A stretch of DNA of 48,605 bases from Chloroflexi bacterium CFX6. Its GTDB lineage: Bacteria; Chloroflexota; Anaerolineae; Anaerolineales; Villigracilaceae. Positions 16,298 through 24,826 of the stretch are shown in pieces. Location: assembly GCA_030263595.1 (NCBI GenBank), contig SZPG01000035.1, positions 1 to 48,605 of the forward strand, in the 5' to 3' direction. The translations under genes were made by a program, and so were the position numbers. The first letter of the stretch is position 1. Each line of letters opens with the position of its first letter. Under the pieces are notes generated by a model. It was not told the DNA's origin, ran no database searches, and worked only from the letters and a program-made list of their open reading frames with translations.

Positions 16298-17160
16298 TAC
16301 TTGAGAAGCGAAGGTATCTCCTCCGGGTGTTTAGCCACTTTCACGCCTGCGGCTTCGAGCGCCTTGATCTTGTCCGCCGCGCTGCCGGCGCTGCCTTCGA
16401 TGATCGCGCCGGCGTGACCCATGCGTTTGCCGGGCGGCGCGGTCTGACCGGCAATGAACGAAACGACCGGCTTGGTCATATTCGCGGCGATGTATTCGGC
16501 GGCTTTGTCCTCGTCCGTGCCGCCGATCTCGCCGATCAATACCACCTTTTCGGTCAGCGGATCGTGTTCGAACATTTCGAGAACGTCAATGAAGTTGGTG
16601 CCGTTGATCGGGTCGCCGCCGATGCCCACGCACGTGGAGGCGCCCATGCCGACCAGTTTCAACGCGTATAACACTTCATAGGTCAACGTGCCGGAGCGCG
16701 ACACCACGCCCACGTTGCCGGGGATGGCGATGTCGCCGGGGATGATGCCGACCTTGCTTTCGCCGGGCGTCAACAAGCCGGGGCAGTTCGGTCCAACGAG
16801 GCGGACGTTCTTCTGGTCAATGTAATTGCGGACGCGCATCATATCCTGGACGGGAACGCCTTCCGTGATGCACACGATCAAAGGGATGCCGGCGTCCGCG
16901 GCTTCGAACATCGCATCGGGAGCGAAGCGCGCCGGGACGAAGATGACCGAACAGTTCGCGCCGGTCGCTTCGACCGCCAGTTTGACCGAATCGAATACGG
17001 GGACTTTCCCATCGAGTACCCATTCGCCGCCTTTGCCGGGCGTCACGCCCGCGACGACGTTGGTCCCGTATGCAACCATTTGTGTGGTGTGAAAAAGTCC
17101 TTCGTTACCGGTAATGCCCTGTACGAGAAGATGGGTGTCTTTGTTGATTAAGATGCTCAT
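16297..17160 (-). CDS. sucD: Succinate-CoA ligase, alpha subunit
   Basis: CoA-binding and phosphohistidine subunit of succinyl-CoA synthetase (succinyl-CoA, NDP, phosphate to succinate, CoA, NTP). 287 residues. [53 protein letters not shown] and the active-site His249 in RMGHAGAII are all intact. The ATG (complement of 17158-17160) has GGAG upstream; the longer frame to 17274 reads through a REP and is not coding. It follows sucC with a 122-base spacer filled by REP copy 2. Its partner is the sucC product. Confidence 0.95.
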   Translation of the reverse strand: MSILINKDTHLLVQGITGNEGLFHTTQMVAYGTNVVAGVTPGKGGEWVLDGKVPVFDSVKLAVEATGANCSVIFVPARFAPDAMFEAADAGIPLIVCITEGVPVQDMMRVRNYIDQKNVRLVGPNCPGLLTPGESKVGIIPGDIAIPGNVGVVSRSGTLTYEVLYALKLVGMGASTCVGIGGDPINGTNFIDVLEMFEHDPLTEKVVLIGEIGGTDEDKAAEYIAANMTKPVVSFIAGQTAPPGKRMGHAGAIIEGSAGSAADKIKALEAAGVKVAKHPEEIPSLLK

Positions 17161-17179
17161 TGATGTTTTCTCCACATTC

Positions 17180-17274
17180 ATGTCATTGCGAGAGCGGTGA
17201 TCGTCTGCTCGAAGCAATCTCCGTATTATGAGGGGATTGCTTCGTCGTCGCTCCGCTCCTCCTCGCAATGACAT
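17180..17274. repeat. CATTGCGAG-type REP, copy 2 (sucC-sucD spacer)
   Basis: ATGTCATTGCGAG at one end and CTCGCAATGACAT at the other, with internal GAAGCAATCTC and GGATTGCTTC arms. It occupies most of the sucC-sucD spacer, in the same orientation as copy 1. It could form a processing or stability hairpin in the sucCD mRNA. Confidence 0.82.
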
Positions 17275-17282
17275 AAATGAAT

Positions 17283-18416
<1,134 letters not shown>

Positions 18417-18450
18417 GGTCTTCCCTTGTTTGGATTTCAAAAGCACGGGC

Positions 18451-18456
18451 ATTATA
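18451..18456 (-). promoter_or_regulatory. -10 box of the sucCD promoter
   Basis: TATAAT on the minus strand, about 35 bases upstream of the sucC start. The -35 is not convincing. Confidence 0.5.
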
Positions 18457-18534
18457 CCACCCGGCATTTTAGGTAAGCGACACATCCCGATGGATGACGC
18501 GCGTGCGCGGTTCGACCATCGCTCTTTAAAAATA

Positions 18535-18571
18535 GGCGGCAGTCACTTTCGCGAAGCGAGTGACTGCCGCC
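18535..18571. terminator. 13-bp perfect stem-loop
   Basis: GGCGGCAGTCACT (18535-18547) and AGTGACTGCCGCC (18559-18571) with a palindromic TTCGCGAA-containing loop. It lies upstream of sucC and downstream of the unknown minus-strand gene, so it probably ends transcription of the latter. Confidence 0.6.
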
Positions 18572-18587
18572 CGATTCTACCTTCCTG

Positions 18588-18718
18588 TTGCCATTTCGAA
18601 CGAAAGCGAGAAATCCGGTAATTACCCACATCTCGCGCGTCGTGGGTAATCACCTAAAGAGAAATCCATTGTCAGGCGCGGCGCAGATTTCTCCTCGTTT
18701 CACTCGTCGAAATGGCAA
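18588..18718. repeat. Composite CATTTCGAA repeat with a nested hairpin
   Basis: Outer ends TTGCCATTTCGAACGAA and TTCACTCGTCGAAATGGCAA are inverted, with inner AGAAATC / AGATTTCTC words. Inside lies a second inverted pair, GGTAATTACCCAC and GTGGGTAATCACC. The 310-base region 18417-18730 otherwise contains only the sucC promoter and the 18535 hairpin; no gene is seen. Confidence 0.7.
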
Positions 18719-18730
18719 GGTCGGAAAACA

Positions 18731-19996
18731 CTATTTGTGCAAATTCGGCGCGGCGATGAACGACAATCCGTTCTCCGTCAGCGCGCACGCGGTGTTGTTC
18801 GCCGCGGCGACCTTCTCCATGAAATTCCTCTTGAGCGCGTCCCAGTCGCCGCTTTCGATGACTTCCTTCTTCTCACGGAAGTAATCGAGGATATCAGAGG
18901 GGTGGGGGAGCGATTGTTCCACTTCGGGATCGCCGCCTTCGTGCTTCGCGGCGATGTTGGCAACATGATCCGCCAACTGCACCAGCTCACGCGTCCTGTC
19001 GTATGGTTGTTTGACGATGGACTTCCACGTCTCGACGATGTGATGCTCGAAACGGATGACGTTCTCGAAGCCGAGTCCCTTGCGGAATTGGGCGGTCAGT
19101 TCCATGGTCTCGTTGTTGACCGAGTTCGACCAGTTGAATCCGATCAACGGCGAGGTCCCATCGTCACGGCTGAACAGTTTCGCGGCGAGCATGATCCAGA
19201 AGGCGTGATATGGATTGTCGCTCCCGAAGAACACGCTGATCTTGAACTCGTTGTCAATGCCGAGTTTGTAGAGCAGGAAGGCAAGCAGGATCGTCCCCGC
19301 GTTGAAGTTCAATACGGACTTCACGCCATAATTCGTGTAGTAGTAAAGGCTCTCGTCCAGCCATTGCAGGGCGTGTTCGTTCGGTTGACCGATCCCGCCG
19401 AAATACCCGGTGATGGTTTCGGGTCCGTTCAGATGCGGGTTCGATCCATCCGTGCCTTTGGTATCGAGCGTTTCCACGTACGACGCGCCGAAGATCTGCA
19501 TCGCCGCCGCGATGGCGGGCAGGTCGCCGTCGGCTTCCTGTTCCTTCATCTTGCGGACCTTGATGAAGCGTCCCGGCACGAGGGTCTGGTTTGCAATTGC
19601 GTACTCGGTCATTTCGCGGACCCAGGGGAAATATTGCAGGGCGGAGACTTCCAACGTAACCGCGAATTCATCTGAAAACTTCAAGGACTTTGCCCTCTCG
19701 CCCAGGACCTTATACCTGTAATCCTCAACGGTAATGAACTTCTTTGCGTCGCGTTGCTCCTTCAGCCAGTCCAGATCCCTGACGTATTCAGGAGCCCGCT
19801 CGATCACCTTTGCATACAGGTTTTCCAGTTTGCGCGCTTCCGCCGCCTTCCTGTTGATCTCTTCGGGCGTGCCATATTTGGCGACCACATCCAGGAACGC
19901 GTTGACGATCTTCGAGTCCGGGTCGAGCAGCACCTCGTTGATCGCGTCGAGTCTGGAGTGTCGTATTTCGAGTAATTGTCGCAGATTGTCCGTCAT
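18731..19996 (-). CDS. Conserved-looking protein of unknown function, 421 aa
   Basis: No family is recognised. The start MTDNLRQLLEIRHSRLDAINEVLLDPDSKIV (complement of 19994-19996) has AAAGGA upstream. The N-terminal 100 residues are charged and helical. The central part has features of a folded enzyme: ADGDLPAIAAAMQIFGASYVETLDTKGTDGSNPHLNGPETITGYFGG is Gly-rich and acidic, and SVLNFNAGTILLAFLLYKLG and ISVFFGSDNPYHAFWIMLAAKLF look like buried strand-helix units of an alpha/beta or TIM-type barrel. HH in RFEHHIVETWK could bind metal. No signal peptide and no Cys cluster. panB lies upstream on the same strand, separated by an octamer array, so joint pantothenate or one-carbon work is possible but unproven. 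Confidence 0.75.
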   Translation of the reverse strand: MTDNLRQLLEIRHSRLDAINEVLLDPDSKIVNAFLDVVAKYGTPEEINRKAAEARKLENLYAKVIERAPEYVRDLDWLKEQRDAKKFITVEDYRYKVLGERAKSLKFSDEFAVTLEVSALQYFPWVREMTEYAIANQTLVPGRFIKVRKMKEQEADGDLPAIAAAMQIFGASYVETLDTKGTDGSNPHLNGPETITGYFGGIGQPNEHALQWLDESLYYYTNYGVKSVLNFNAGTILLAFLLYKLGIDNEFKISVFFGSDNPYHAFWIMLAAKLFSRDDGTSPLIGFNWSNSVNNETMELTAQFRKGLGFENVIRFEHHIVETWKSIVKQPYDRTRELVQLADHVANIAAKHEGGDPEVEQSLPHPSDILDYFREKKEVIESGDWDALKRNFMEKVAAANNTACALTENGLSFIAAPNLHK

Positions 19997-20020
19997 TGTA
20001 TGTTCCTTTCGGGGAGCGGA

Positions 20021-20090
20021 AGTATACAGGTACACACATATACATCCAATCTGTTTGCCTGTGTACTTGTCTACTTGTGTACTTGCCTAC
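20021..20090. repeat. Octamer array with inverted arms (between panB and the unknown gene)
   Basis: The left part has ACAGGTAC / ACACATAT units and the right part CTTGTCTA / CTTGTGTA / CTTGCCTA units, an 8-base period that flips orientation in the middle. The panB stop codon (20087-20089) lies inside it. Related arrays are at 24693-24810 and 32056-32130. Confidence 0.8.
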
Positions 20091-20944
20091 GTTCCCAACA
20101 TCTTCACCAACTCCTCATACTCCTCATCCTTCATTCCAAACCAGTTCTCCTCCTGCGGGAATTTCTTCGCGATGACCTCGTCGTGGTACGCCTTCAAGCC
20201 GTTGAGGATCACTTCTCCCGCATTCCCGAAGACCTTCGCCATCTTCGGTTTGAATCTTGGGTACAAACCGAACATGTCGTGGTAGATCAGCAACTGTCCG
20301 TGCGCGTCGGGCCCCGAACCGAGACTCATGATGATGCAATTCTCCGCGCGTTCGGTGATGAGTTTGCACACTCTATCGGGGACCATCTCGAGCAGGATCA
20401 TGAACGCGCCCGCCTGCTCCAGCGCCTTGGCGTCGTCAATGATCTTCTTCGCCAGCGCCGCGTCCCTGCCCTGGACTTTGAACCCGCCCAAGGCGGAGAC
20501 CGATTGAGGCGTCAGACCGAGGTGTCCGATTGCCGGGATTCCAGAATCAACTATCCCCTTGATCCGATCCGCCATCGCCGCGCCTCCCTCCAGTTTGATG
20601 GCGTCGCATCCCGCTTCCGCCATGAAGCGTCCCGCGTTGCGTATCGCGGTCTCCACGGAAGGCTGATAAGTCATGTACGGCATGTCCCCGATCACGAAGG
20701 CGGTCGGCGCGCCGCGTCTCACAGCCTGCGAGTGCCGGATCATGTCGTCCATCGTGACGGGCAAAGTGGACTCATAACCGAGCATCGTCATGCCGAGGCT
20801 GTCGCCGACCAGGATCATCTCGATACCCGCCTGCTCCTGCAAATAGGCGGTGGGGTAGTCGTAACAGGTCAGCCAGGTGATCGGCTCGCCATCCGCCGCC
20901 TTTTTGAAAAGATACGGCAGTGTGATCTTCTTTCGTTCGGTCAT
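20087..20944 (-). CDS. panB: 3-methyl-2-oxobutanoate hydroxymethyltransferase
   Basis: Transfers a hydroxymethyl group from methylene-tetrahydrofolate to alpha-ketoisovalerate, the first step of pantothenate synthesis. 285 residues of a TIM barrel. Visible blocks: ITWLTCYDYPTAYLQEQAGIEMILVGDSLGMTMLGYESTLPVTMDDM (Mg-binding Asp in VGDSLG), VIGDMPYMTYQ, DAIKLEGG, IPAIGHLGLTPQS, the catalytic Glu in MILLEMVP, and SLGSGPDAHGQLLIYHDMFGL. ATG (complement of 20942-20944) has AAAGGAGG upstream and a good promoter. The last residues GT are followed by a stop within the octamer array. Confidence 0.95.
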   Translation of the reverse strand: MTERKKITLPYLFKKAADGEPITWLTCYDYPTAYLQEQAGIEMILVGDSLGMTMLGYESTLPVTMDDMIRHSQAVRRGAPTAFVIGDMPYMTYQPSVETAIRNAGRFMAEAGCDAIKLEGGAAMADRIKGIVDSGIPAIGHLGLTPQSVSALGGFKVQGRDAALAKKIIDDAKALEQAGAFMILLEMVPDRVCKLITERAENCIIMSLGSGPDAHGQLLIYHDMFGLYPRFKPKMAKVFGNAGEVILNGLKAYHDEVIAKKFPQEENWFGMKDEEYEELVKMLGT

Positions 20945-20973
20945 ACTTCCTCCTTTGTAGTGTGGATATTCAC

Positions 20974-21002
20974 AGTATAGATTGAATTTGTCGGCAAAAC
21001 AA
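20974..21002 (-). promoter_or_regulatory. panB promoter
   Basis: Minus strand: TTGTTT (21002-20997), 17 bases, TATACT (20979-20974). It gives a leader of about 25 bases that holds the AAAGGAGG site. Confidence 0.55.
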
Positions 21003-21046
21003 TTGACAAAAATCACCTAGATTTCATGGTATCCTCGCCTCCCGTT

Positions 21047-22852
21047 ATGAAACACCTGCTCCGAATACGCATCTTTCTCAAACCCTATTTCTGGCAGATA
21101 CTGGCTTCGCTGCTCATGCTGTTGTCCATCACGGGACTCAGCCTCGTTGTGCCGGGCATCATCCGCTCTGTGATAGACGATGGGCTGGCGCGCGGCGAGA
21201 CCGCGTACCTCGTCCGCTCTGCGCTTCTTCTCCTCGGACTTGGGCTTGGTTCCGCCGTCCTGAACCTGGGCAATCGCTATTTGTCTGAGTGGATCGCCGT
21301 GCGGGTCGGCTACGACCTGCGGAACCGCATGTACGACCACATCCAGCGCCTGCCGTTCGCTTATCACGACCACGTCCAAAGCGGACAGTTGATCTCGCGC
21401 TGCATCGAGGACGTGCGTTCCATCGAGCGTTTTGCCGGAGGCGCGGTCGTGGATCTGGTCCGATTCGTCATCCTCTCGGTCGGCATCCTCTGGATCATGC
21501 TCGCCGATAACGCCCGGCTGGCGATCATTGCGTTACTGCCAATCATTCCGCTTGCCTTGATGACCTCCAGTTTCGGGACGAAGATCGGCAGGTTGTTCTT
21601 CGACGTGGACCAGGCGATCGGCGAGGTCTCGAATCGCCTGCAGGAGAACGTGGTCGGCGTGCAGGTGGTGCGCGCCTTTGCCCGCGAAGATTACGAGATC
21701 AAACGCTTTGGCTCGGCGAACAGGGAAGTATTCAAAACCTGGGTGCACGTCATTGATGAATGGTCGAAGATCATGCCCACCACAAACTGGCTGATCGCGG
21801 TCAGTACCATTCTCATCCTTTGGTTCGGCGGGCAGATGGTCATGGACGGCGCGTTGACCGTCGGCTCGATCGTCGCGTTCAATGCCTATGTGCTGATGAT
21901 GGCGGAACCAGCCCAGCAGTTGACCGGACTCGTCAACGCGGGAGGCGAAGCGGCGGCGGGAGCGCAGCGCGTCTTCGAAGTGCTGGATACCCATCCCGAA
22001 ATCCGCTCGCCAAAGGACGCAATCAAACTTGCAGCCCTGCGCGGTGAAGTGGAATTTCGCAATGTGAACTTGAAATATCACAATGAGAGGACAGCCTCCC
22101 TGGAAAACATCAACGTTCGGGTGAGGCCGAATCAACTCATTGCCCTGATCGGTCCGACCGGTTCGGGCAAGACCTCTTTTGTGAATCTCATCCCGCGTTT
22201 CTACGATGCGACCGAAGGCGAAGTCTGTGTGGATGGGTATGATGTCCGCAACGTGGATCTGATCATATTGCGCAGGCAGATCGGCATCGTCTTGCAGACT
22301 TCGCTTTTGTTTTCCGATACGATCAAAGCCAACATTGCTTATGGCCGTCCCGACGCCACGATGGAGGCGATCATCGCCGCCGCCAAAGCCGCCCAGGCGC
22401 ATGAGTTCATCACGGGCTTTCCGAACGGTTACGATACGATTGTGGGTGAACGCGGCGTGACGCTCTCCGGCGGACAGCGCCAGCGCGTGGCGATCGCGCG
22501 CGCCTTGTTGATGGATCCGCGCATCCTGATCCTCGATGACTCCACTTCGTCGGTGGATACACAAACGGAAAAACTCATCCAGGCCGCATTGGATAATCTC
22601 ATGGAAGGACGCACAACTTTCGTTATTGCGCATCGCCTTTCCACCGTTCGCCGCGCTGATTTGATATTGGTCATGGACAAAGGTCGCATCGTCGAACGCG
22701 GCACACACGAGGAATTGCTCAAACTTGGTGGTCTGTATACCGAAATCCACGATCTGCAACTGGTGGATCACGTAAAGTTTGCAGAAGAAATGGAGGAGTT
22801 GCAACCACTCGAAGAAACCAAACCTGGCGAGGATGCACACGCACTTTCTTGA
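21047..22852 (+). CDS. ABC exporter half-transporter (MsbA/LmrA type) with non-canonical Walker B
   Basis: About 601 residues: an N-terminal six-helix transmembrane domain (LKPYFWQILASLLMLLSI..., down to VGSIVAFNAYVLMM) and a C-terminal ABC ATPase domain. Walker A is GPTGSGKTS at about residues 369-377; Q-loop LQTSLLF, signature LSGGQRQR, D-loop SSVD and switch His in VIAHRLS are present. The Walker B is ILILDDSTSSVD: the catalytic Glu is Asp, as in the degenerate sites of heterodimeric exporters such as TM287/288. No partner subunit is adjacent. Start 21047 (MKHLLRIRIFLK) is preferred to 21026 because it matches family N-termini. Substrate unknown (lipid, drug or peptide). Confidence 0.9.
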   Translation: MKHLLRIRIFLKPYFWQILASLLMLLSITGLSLVVPGIIRSVIDDGLARGETAYLVRSALLLLGLGLGSAVLNLGNRYLSEWIAVRVGYDLRNRMYDHIQRLPFAYHDHVQSGQLISRCIEDVRSIERFAGGAVVDLVRFVILSVGILWIMLADNARLAIIALLPIIPLALMTSSFGTKIGRLFFDVDQAIGEVSNRLQENVVGVQVVRAFAREDYEIKRFGSANREVFKTWVHVIDEWSKIMPTTNWLIAVSTILILWFGGQMVMDGALTVGSIVAFNAYVLMMAEPAQQLTGLVNAGGEAAAGAQRVFEVLDTHPEIRSPKDAIKLAALRGEVEFRNVNLKYHNERTASLENINVRVRPNQLIALIGPTGSGKTSFVNLIPRFYDATEGEVCVDGYDVRNVDLIILRRQIGIVLQTSLLFSDTIKANIAYGRPDATMEAIIAAAKAAQAHEFITGFPNGYDTIVGERGVTLSGGQRQRVAIARALLMDPRILILDDSTSSVDTQTEKLIQAALDNLMEGRTTFVIAHRLSTVRRADLILVMDKGRIVERGTHEELLKLGGLYTEIHDLQLVDHVKFAEEMEELQPLEETKPGEDAHALS

Positions 22853-22883
22853 TCAACCGCCAAGCCCGTTTTGAATCTTTTCA

Positions 22884-22947
22884 GCCACGGATTTCACGAA
22901 TTAGCGCGAATTTTTTAAAATCAGTGAAAATCCGTGTAATCTGTGGC
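22884..22947. repeat. CACGGAT-type repeat hairpin
   Basis: GCCACGGATTTCACGAATT at the left and AATCCGTG...TGTGGC at the right are inverted, followed by an A-rich run. The same word set begins another copy at 48544 that runs off the window. Confidence 0.7.
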
Positions 22948-22981
22948 AAAAAAATTCTTGCGCATTAAGTCTTTTTTTCAT

Positions 22982-23107
22982 CCCTCTACAAACTGGACGG
23001 AAAAGCCATCCGTTACGAGGTATGCAAGGATGATCGAGATCGCGGCGGGCGTCCCTGTGAAGTGGATCGGGGTGGGGCCGGAGATGGAAGCGACGATCAG
23101 GAGGTAA
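22982..23107 (+). pseudogene. Remnant resembling the C-terminus of adenylosuccinate synthetase (PurA)
   Basis: A reading frame ending TAA at 23105-23107 encodes KPSVTRYARMIEIAAGVPV followed by KWIGVGPEMEATIRR. This follows the PurA C-terminal pattern (Tyr, paired Ile-Glu, Gly-Val-Pro, Val-Gly-Pro, Thr-Ile-x-Arg). There is no start codon and the rest of the gene is absent; the frame simply fades into the CACGGAT repeat upstream. It is best read as a fragment left by rearrangement. Similarity is judged by eye. Confidence 0.5.
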
Positions 23108-23140
23108 ACAGGTATAATTCGCGCAGAAAAGCGAGGCATT

Positions 23141-23350
23141 ATGCAACGCACGTATTACACAAAAACAACCGTCACAAAAAAAGGTAATATCTCCATCAAA
23201 GGGCTGCCTTTCAAACCAGGGCAGACGGTGGAGGTAGTCGTGCGTAAGAAGAAAAAATCCGCGCACAAATACCCCCTGCGCGGGAAACCCGTCATTTATC
23301 GCGAACCTTTTAAGGGTGTTGCCGAAAATGATTGGGAAGCGCTGACATGA
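23141..23350 (+). CDS. Antitoxin-like protein (VapB-type position)
   Basis: 69 residues: MQRTYYTKTTVTKKGNIS, GLPFKPGQTVEVVV and a basic patch RKKKKS, ending AENDWEALT. The N-terminal beta segments suggest an AbrB/SpoVT-like DNA-binding fold, and the C-terminal half would be the toxin-neutralising tail. Small proteins of this pattern are commonly paired with a PIN toxin; here the stop overlaps the ATG of such a gene (ATGA). The toxin has been largely deleted, so this antitoxin appears orphaned. A possible -10 (TATAAT near 23113) lies upstream. DNA-binding and autoregulation are inferred. Confidence 0.68.
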   Translation: MQRTYYTKTTVTKKGNISIKGLPFKPGQTVEVVVRKKKKSAHKYPLRGKPVIYREPFKGVAENDWEALT

Positions 23351-23473
23351 TTGTTCTCGATGCTCATGTCCGGGTTTGGTGGGTACATGGCTACCGCAAG
23401 AATTTACGACTGCCCGCTCGTAACGTCGGACGGGCGTATTATCGAGTATCCTTTCGTAAAGACGATCCACTAA
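23347..23473 (+). pseudogene. Internally deleted PIN-domain (VapC) toxin
   Basis: Begins MIVLDAHVRVWWVHG (23347 onward), the first strand of a PIN nuclease with its first Asp. The text then jumps, in another frame starting at 23387, to ATARIYDCPLVTSDGRIIEY plus PFVKTIH, ending TAA at 23471-23473: the last PIN strand and fourth acidic residue (TSDGRI). About 80-90 codons in between are missing and the two ends are shifted by one base. The four-residue acidic active site therefore cannot form. Confidence 0.8.
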
Positions 23474-23500
23474 CCCCACGGAGATTTATCGGAGGCGCAA

Positions 23501-23746
23501 ATGAACTTCATCCTTTGGATCCTCTTCGGCGCGCTGGCGGGCTGGGTTGCCAGCGTCATCACCGGCAAAAACCGCAAGATGGGCGCGGTCGCCAACATCG
23601 TGATCGGCATCTTCGGCGCGTTCGTCGGCGCGGGGATCATGAACACGCTCGGCATCCCGGTGCCGCAGGGACTCAGTCTTACCGGCTTTTTGGTCGCGGT
23701 GGGAGGCGCGGTCGCGTTGATCGTCGCCACGGGATTGATTCGTTGA
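23501..23746 (+). CDS. GlsB/YeaQ/YmgE family small membrane protein
   Basis: 81 residues with three hydrophobic segments, starting MNFILWILFGALAGWVASVITG, then ANIVIGIFGAFVGAGIM and FLVAVGGAVALIVATGLIR. The Gly-rich helices and ILFGALAGW start match the transglycosylase-associated/GlsB family, linked with stress response in Enterococcus and enteric bacteria. GGAGG lies seven bases before ATG 23501. It comes just before the 2-hydroxyacid dehydrogenase gene (7-base gap), so the two may be co-transcribed, though no functional link is evident. Confidence 0.85.
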   Translation: MNFILWILFGALAGWVASVITGKNRKMGAVANIVIGIFGAFVGAGIMNTLGIPVPQGLSLTGFLVAVGGAVALIVATGLIR

Positions 23747-23753
23747 GAAGCAC

Positions 23754-24692
23754 ATGCCCAAACTTTTGATCCTATCCCGCGAAACAGACGAATACCAAAA
23801 ACTCATCCAGCAAGCCGGTCTGCCGGACCTGGAAATTGTCGCGGAGTTCCCGGAATGCGACGTCGTCCTCGGCGAACCGCGCATCATACGGGAACGTCTT
23901 CCGCAACTGCCGAACGTGAAATGGATCCAGTCCATGTACGCGGGCGTCGAGGCGTTGATGGATCCCTCCCTGCGCCGCGACTACGTCCTCACCAACGCGC
24001 GCGGCGTCTTCGGCGAACTGATGTCCGAGTACGTGTTCGGATACATGCTGGCGCACGAGAAGAAAATCTTCGAGCGATTCAAAGCGCAGCAGGCGAAGAA
24101 TTGGGACCGGTTCGAATCAGGTTTGTTGCGCGGCAAAACGCTGGGCTTGCTGGGCGTGGGTTCGATTGGCGCGCACCTGGCAGGGACGGCAAAACACTTC
24201 GGGATGACCGTCTGGGGATATACGCGGGGAAGTGAGAGGAGCAAACAAGTAGACAGGTATTTTCACCCCTCACCCCAAGCCTCTCCCGGTGGGAGAGGGG
24301 GAATCATCGAATTTGCCAACGGGTTGGACTACCTCGTTGTGGTCCTTCCGCGCACAAAAGACACCGACAGGATCGTGAACGCGGATCTTCTCGATGCCCT
24401 GCCGCCTCATGCCATTCTCATCAACGTCGGGCGCGGGAACGCGGTGGACGAGTCCGCTTTGGTGGAGGCGTTGGAACGGGGCAGGATCGCGGGAGCAGTT
24501 TTGGATGTCACGGAAAAAGAGCCGCTTCCCGAAGACCATCCGTTCTGGACGACCCCGAATCTGCTCCTGACCTTCCACACGTCCGCGATGAGTTACCCCG
24601 AAGACATCACGAGGTTATTCGTGGAGAATTACCGTCGCTACATCGAGGGCAAGCCGTTGAAATTTCGGGTTGATTTCGAGAGGGGATATTAG
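23754..24692 (+). CDS. D-isomer 2-hydroxyacid dehydrogenase with in-frame repeat insertion
   Basis: NAD(P)-dependent oxidoreductase of 312 residues. It has a catalytic domain (VKWIQSMYAGVEALMD), the nucleotide-binding segment LRGKTLGLLGVGSIGAHLAGTAK (GxGxxG), VVLPRTKDTDRIV, NVGRGNAVDESALV (catalytic Arg), a Glu in DVTEKEPLPEDHPFW and LTFHTSAMS, where a Ser/Thr-flanked His completes the triad. Between GYTRGSE and FANGLDYLVVVLP lies an abnormal stretch (about 24 residues, SKQVDRYFHPSPQASPGGRGG) translated from repeat DNA at 24242-24303. This places the insertion in a surface loop of the cofactor domain after a beta strand; the frame is kept. Substrate (glyoxylate, phosphoglycerate or other) unknown. 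Confidence 0.85.
   Translation: MPKLLILSRETDEYQKLIQQAGLPDLEIVAEFPECDVVLGEPRIIRERLPQLPNVKWIQSMYAGVEALMDPSLRRDYVLTNARGVFGELMSEYVFGYMLAHEKKIFERFKAQQAKNWDRFESGLLRGKTLGLLGVGSIGAHLAGTAKHFGMTVWGYTRGSERSKQVDRYFHPSPQASPGGRGGIIEFANGLDYLVVVLPRTKDTDRIVNADLLDALPPHAILINVGRGNAVDESALVEALERGRIAGAVLDVTEKEPLPEDHPFWTTPNLLLTFHTSAMSYPEDITRLFVENYRRYIEGKPLKFRVDFERGY
24242..24303 (+). repeat. Two repeat units inside the 2-hydroxyacid dehydrogenase gene
   Basis: AAACAAGTAGACAGGTA (octamer-array family) is followed by CCCCTCACCCC...CCTCTCCCGGTGGGAGAGGGG, a palindromic repeat. The second unit also occurs, in the opposite orientation and more diverged, in cofE at 40746-40780. Confidence 0.75.
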
Positions 24693-24810
24693 GACAAACA
24701 GGTGGACAGGTAGGCAGGTACACACGTAGACAGGTGAGCATGATTCCCTGTTTGCTTGTTTACTTGTGTACTTGTTTACTTGTGTACGTGTGTACTTATG
24801 CACTTGTTAC
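24693..24810. repeat. Octamer array with inverted arms (2-hydroxyacid dehydrogenase to dehydratase spacer)
   Basis: The left arm contains ACAGGTGG, ACAGGTAG and GCAGGTAC; the right arm contains CTTGTTTA, CTTGTGTA, CTTGTTTA, CTTGTGTA, CGTGTGTA and CTTATGCA with a strict 8-base step. It begins right after the stop codon and ends about 17 bases before the next start. It makes the frame upstream of the dehydratase look open, falsely. Confidence 0.85.
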
Positions 24811-24826
24811 TTTCCCAGGAGTAATT

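Noticed and set aside
21003..21035. TTGACA at 21003 as promoter of the ABC exporter
   Set aside because: The nearest -10-like hexamers give spacings of 9 or 21 bases; not convincing.
20021..24810. CRISPR array
   Set aside because: The repeated words are 7-8 bases with no unique spacers of uniform length and no cas genes.
24734..24826. N-terminal extension of the dehydratase (LLVYLCTCLLVYVCTYALV)
   Set aside because: Translated octamer array that looks like a membrane helix; the real start is ATG 24827 with AGGAG.
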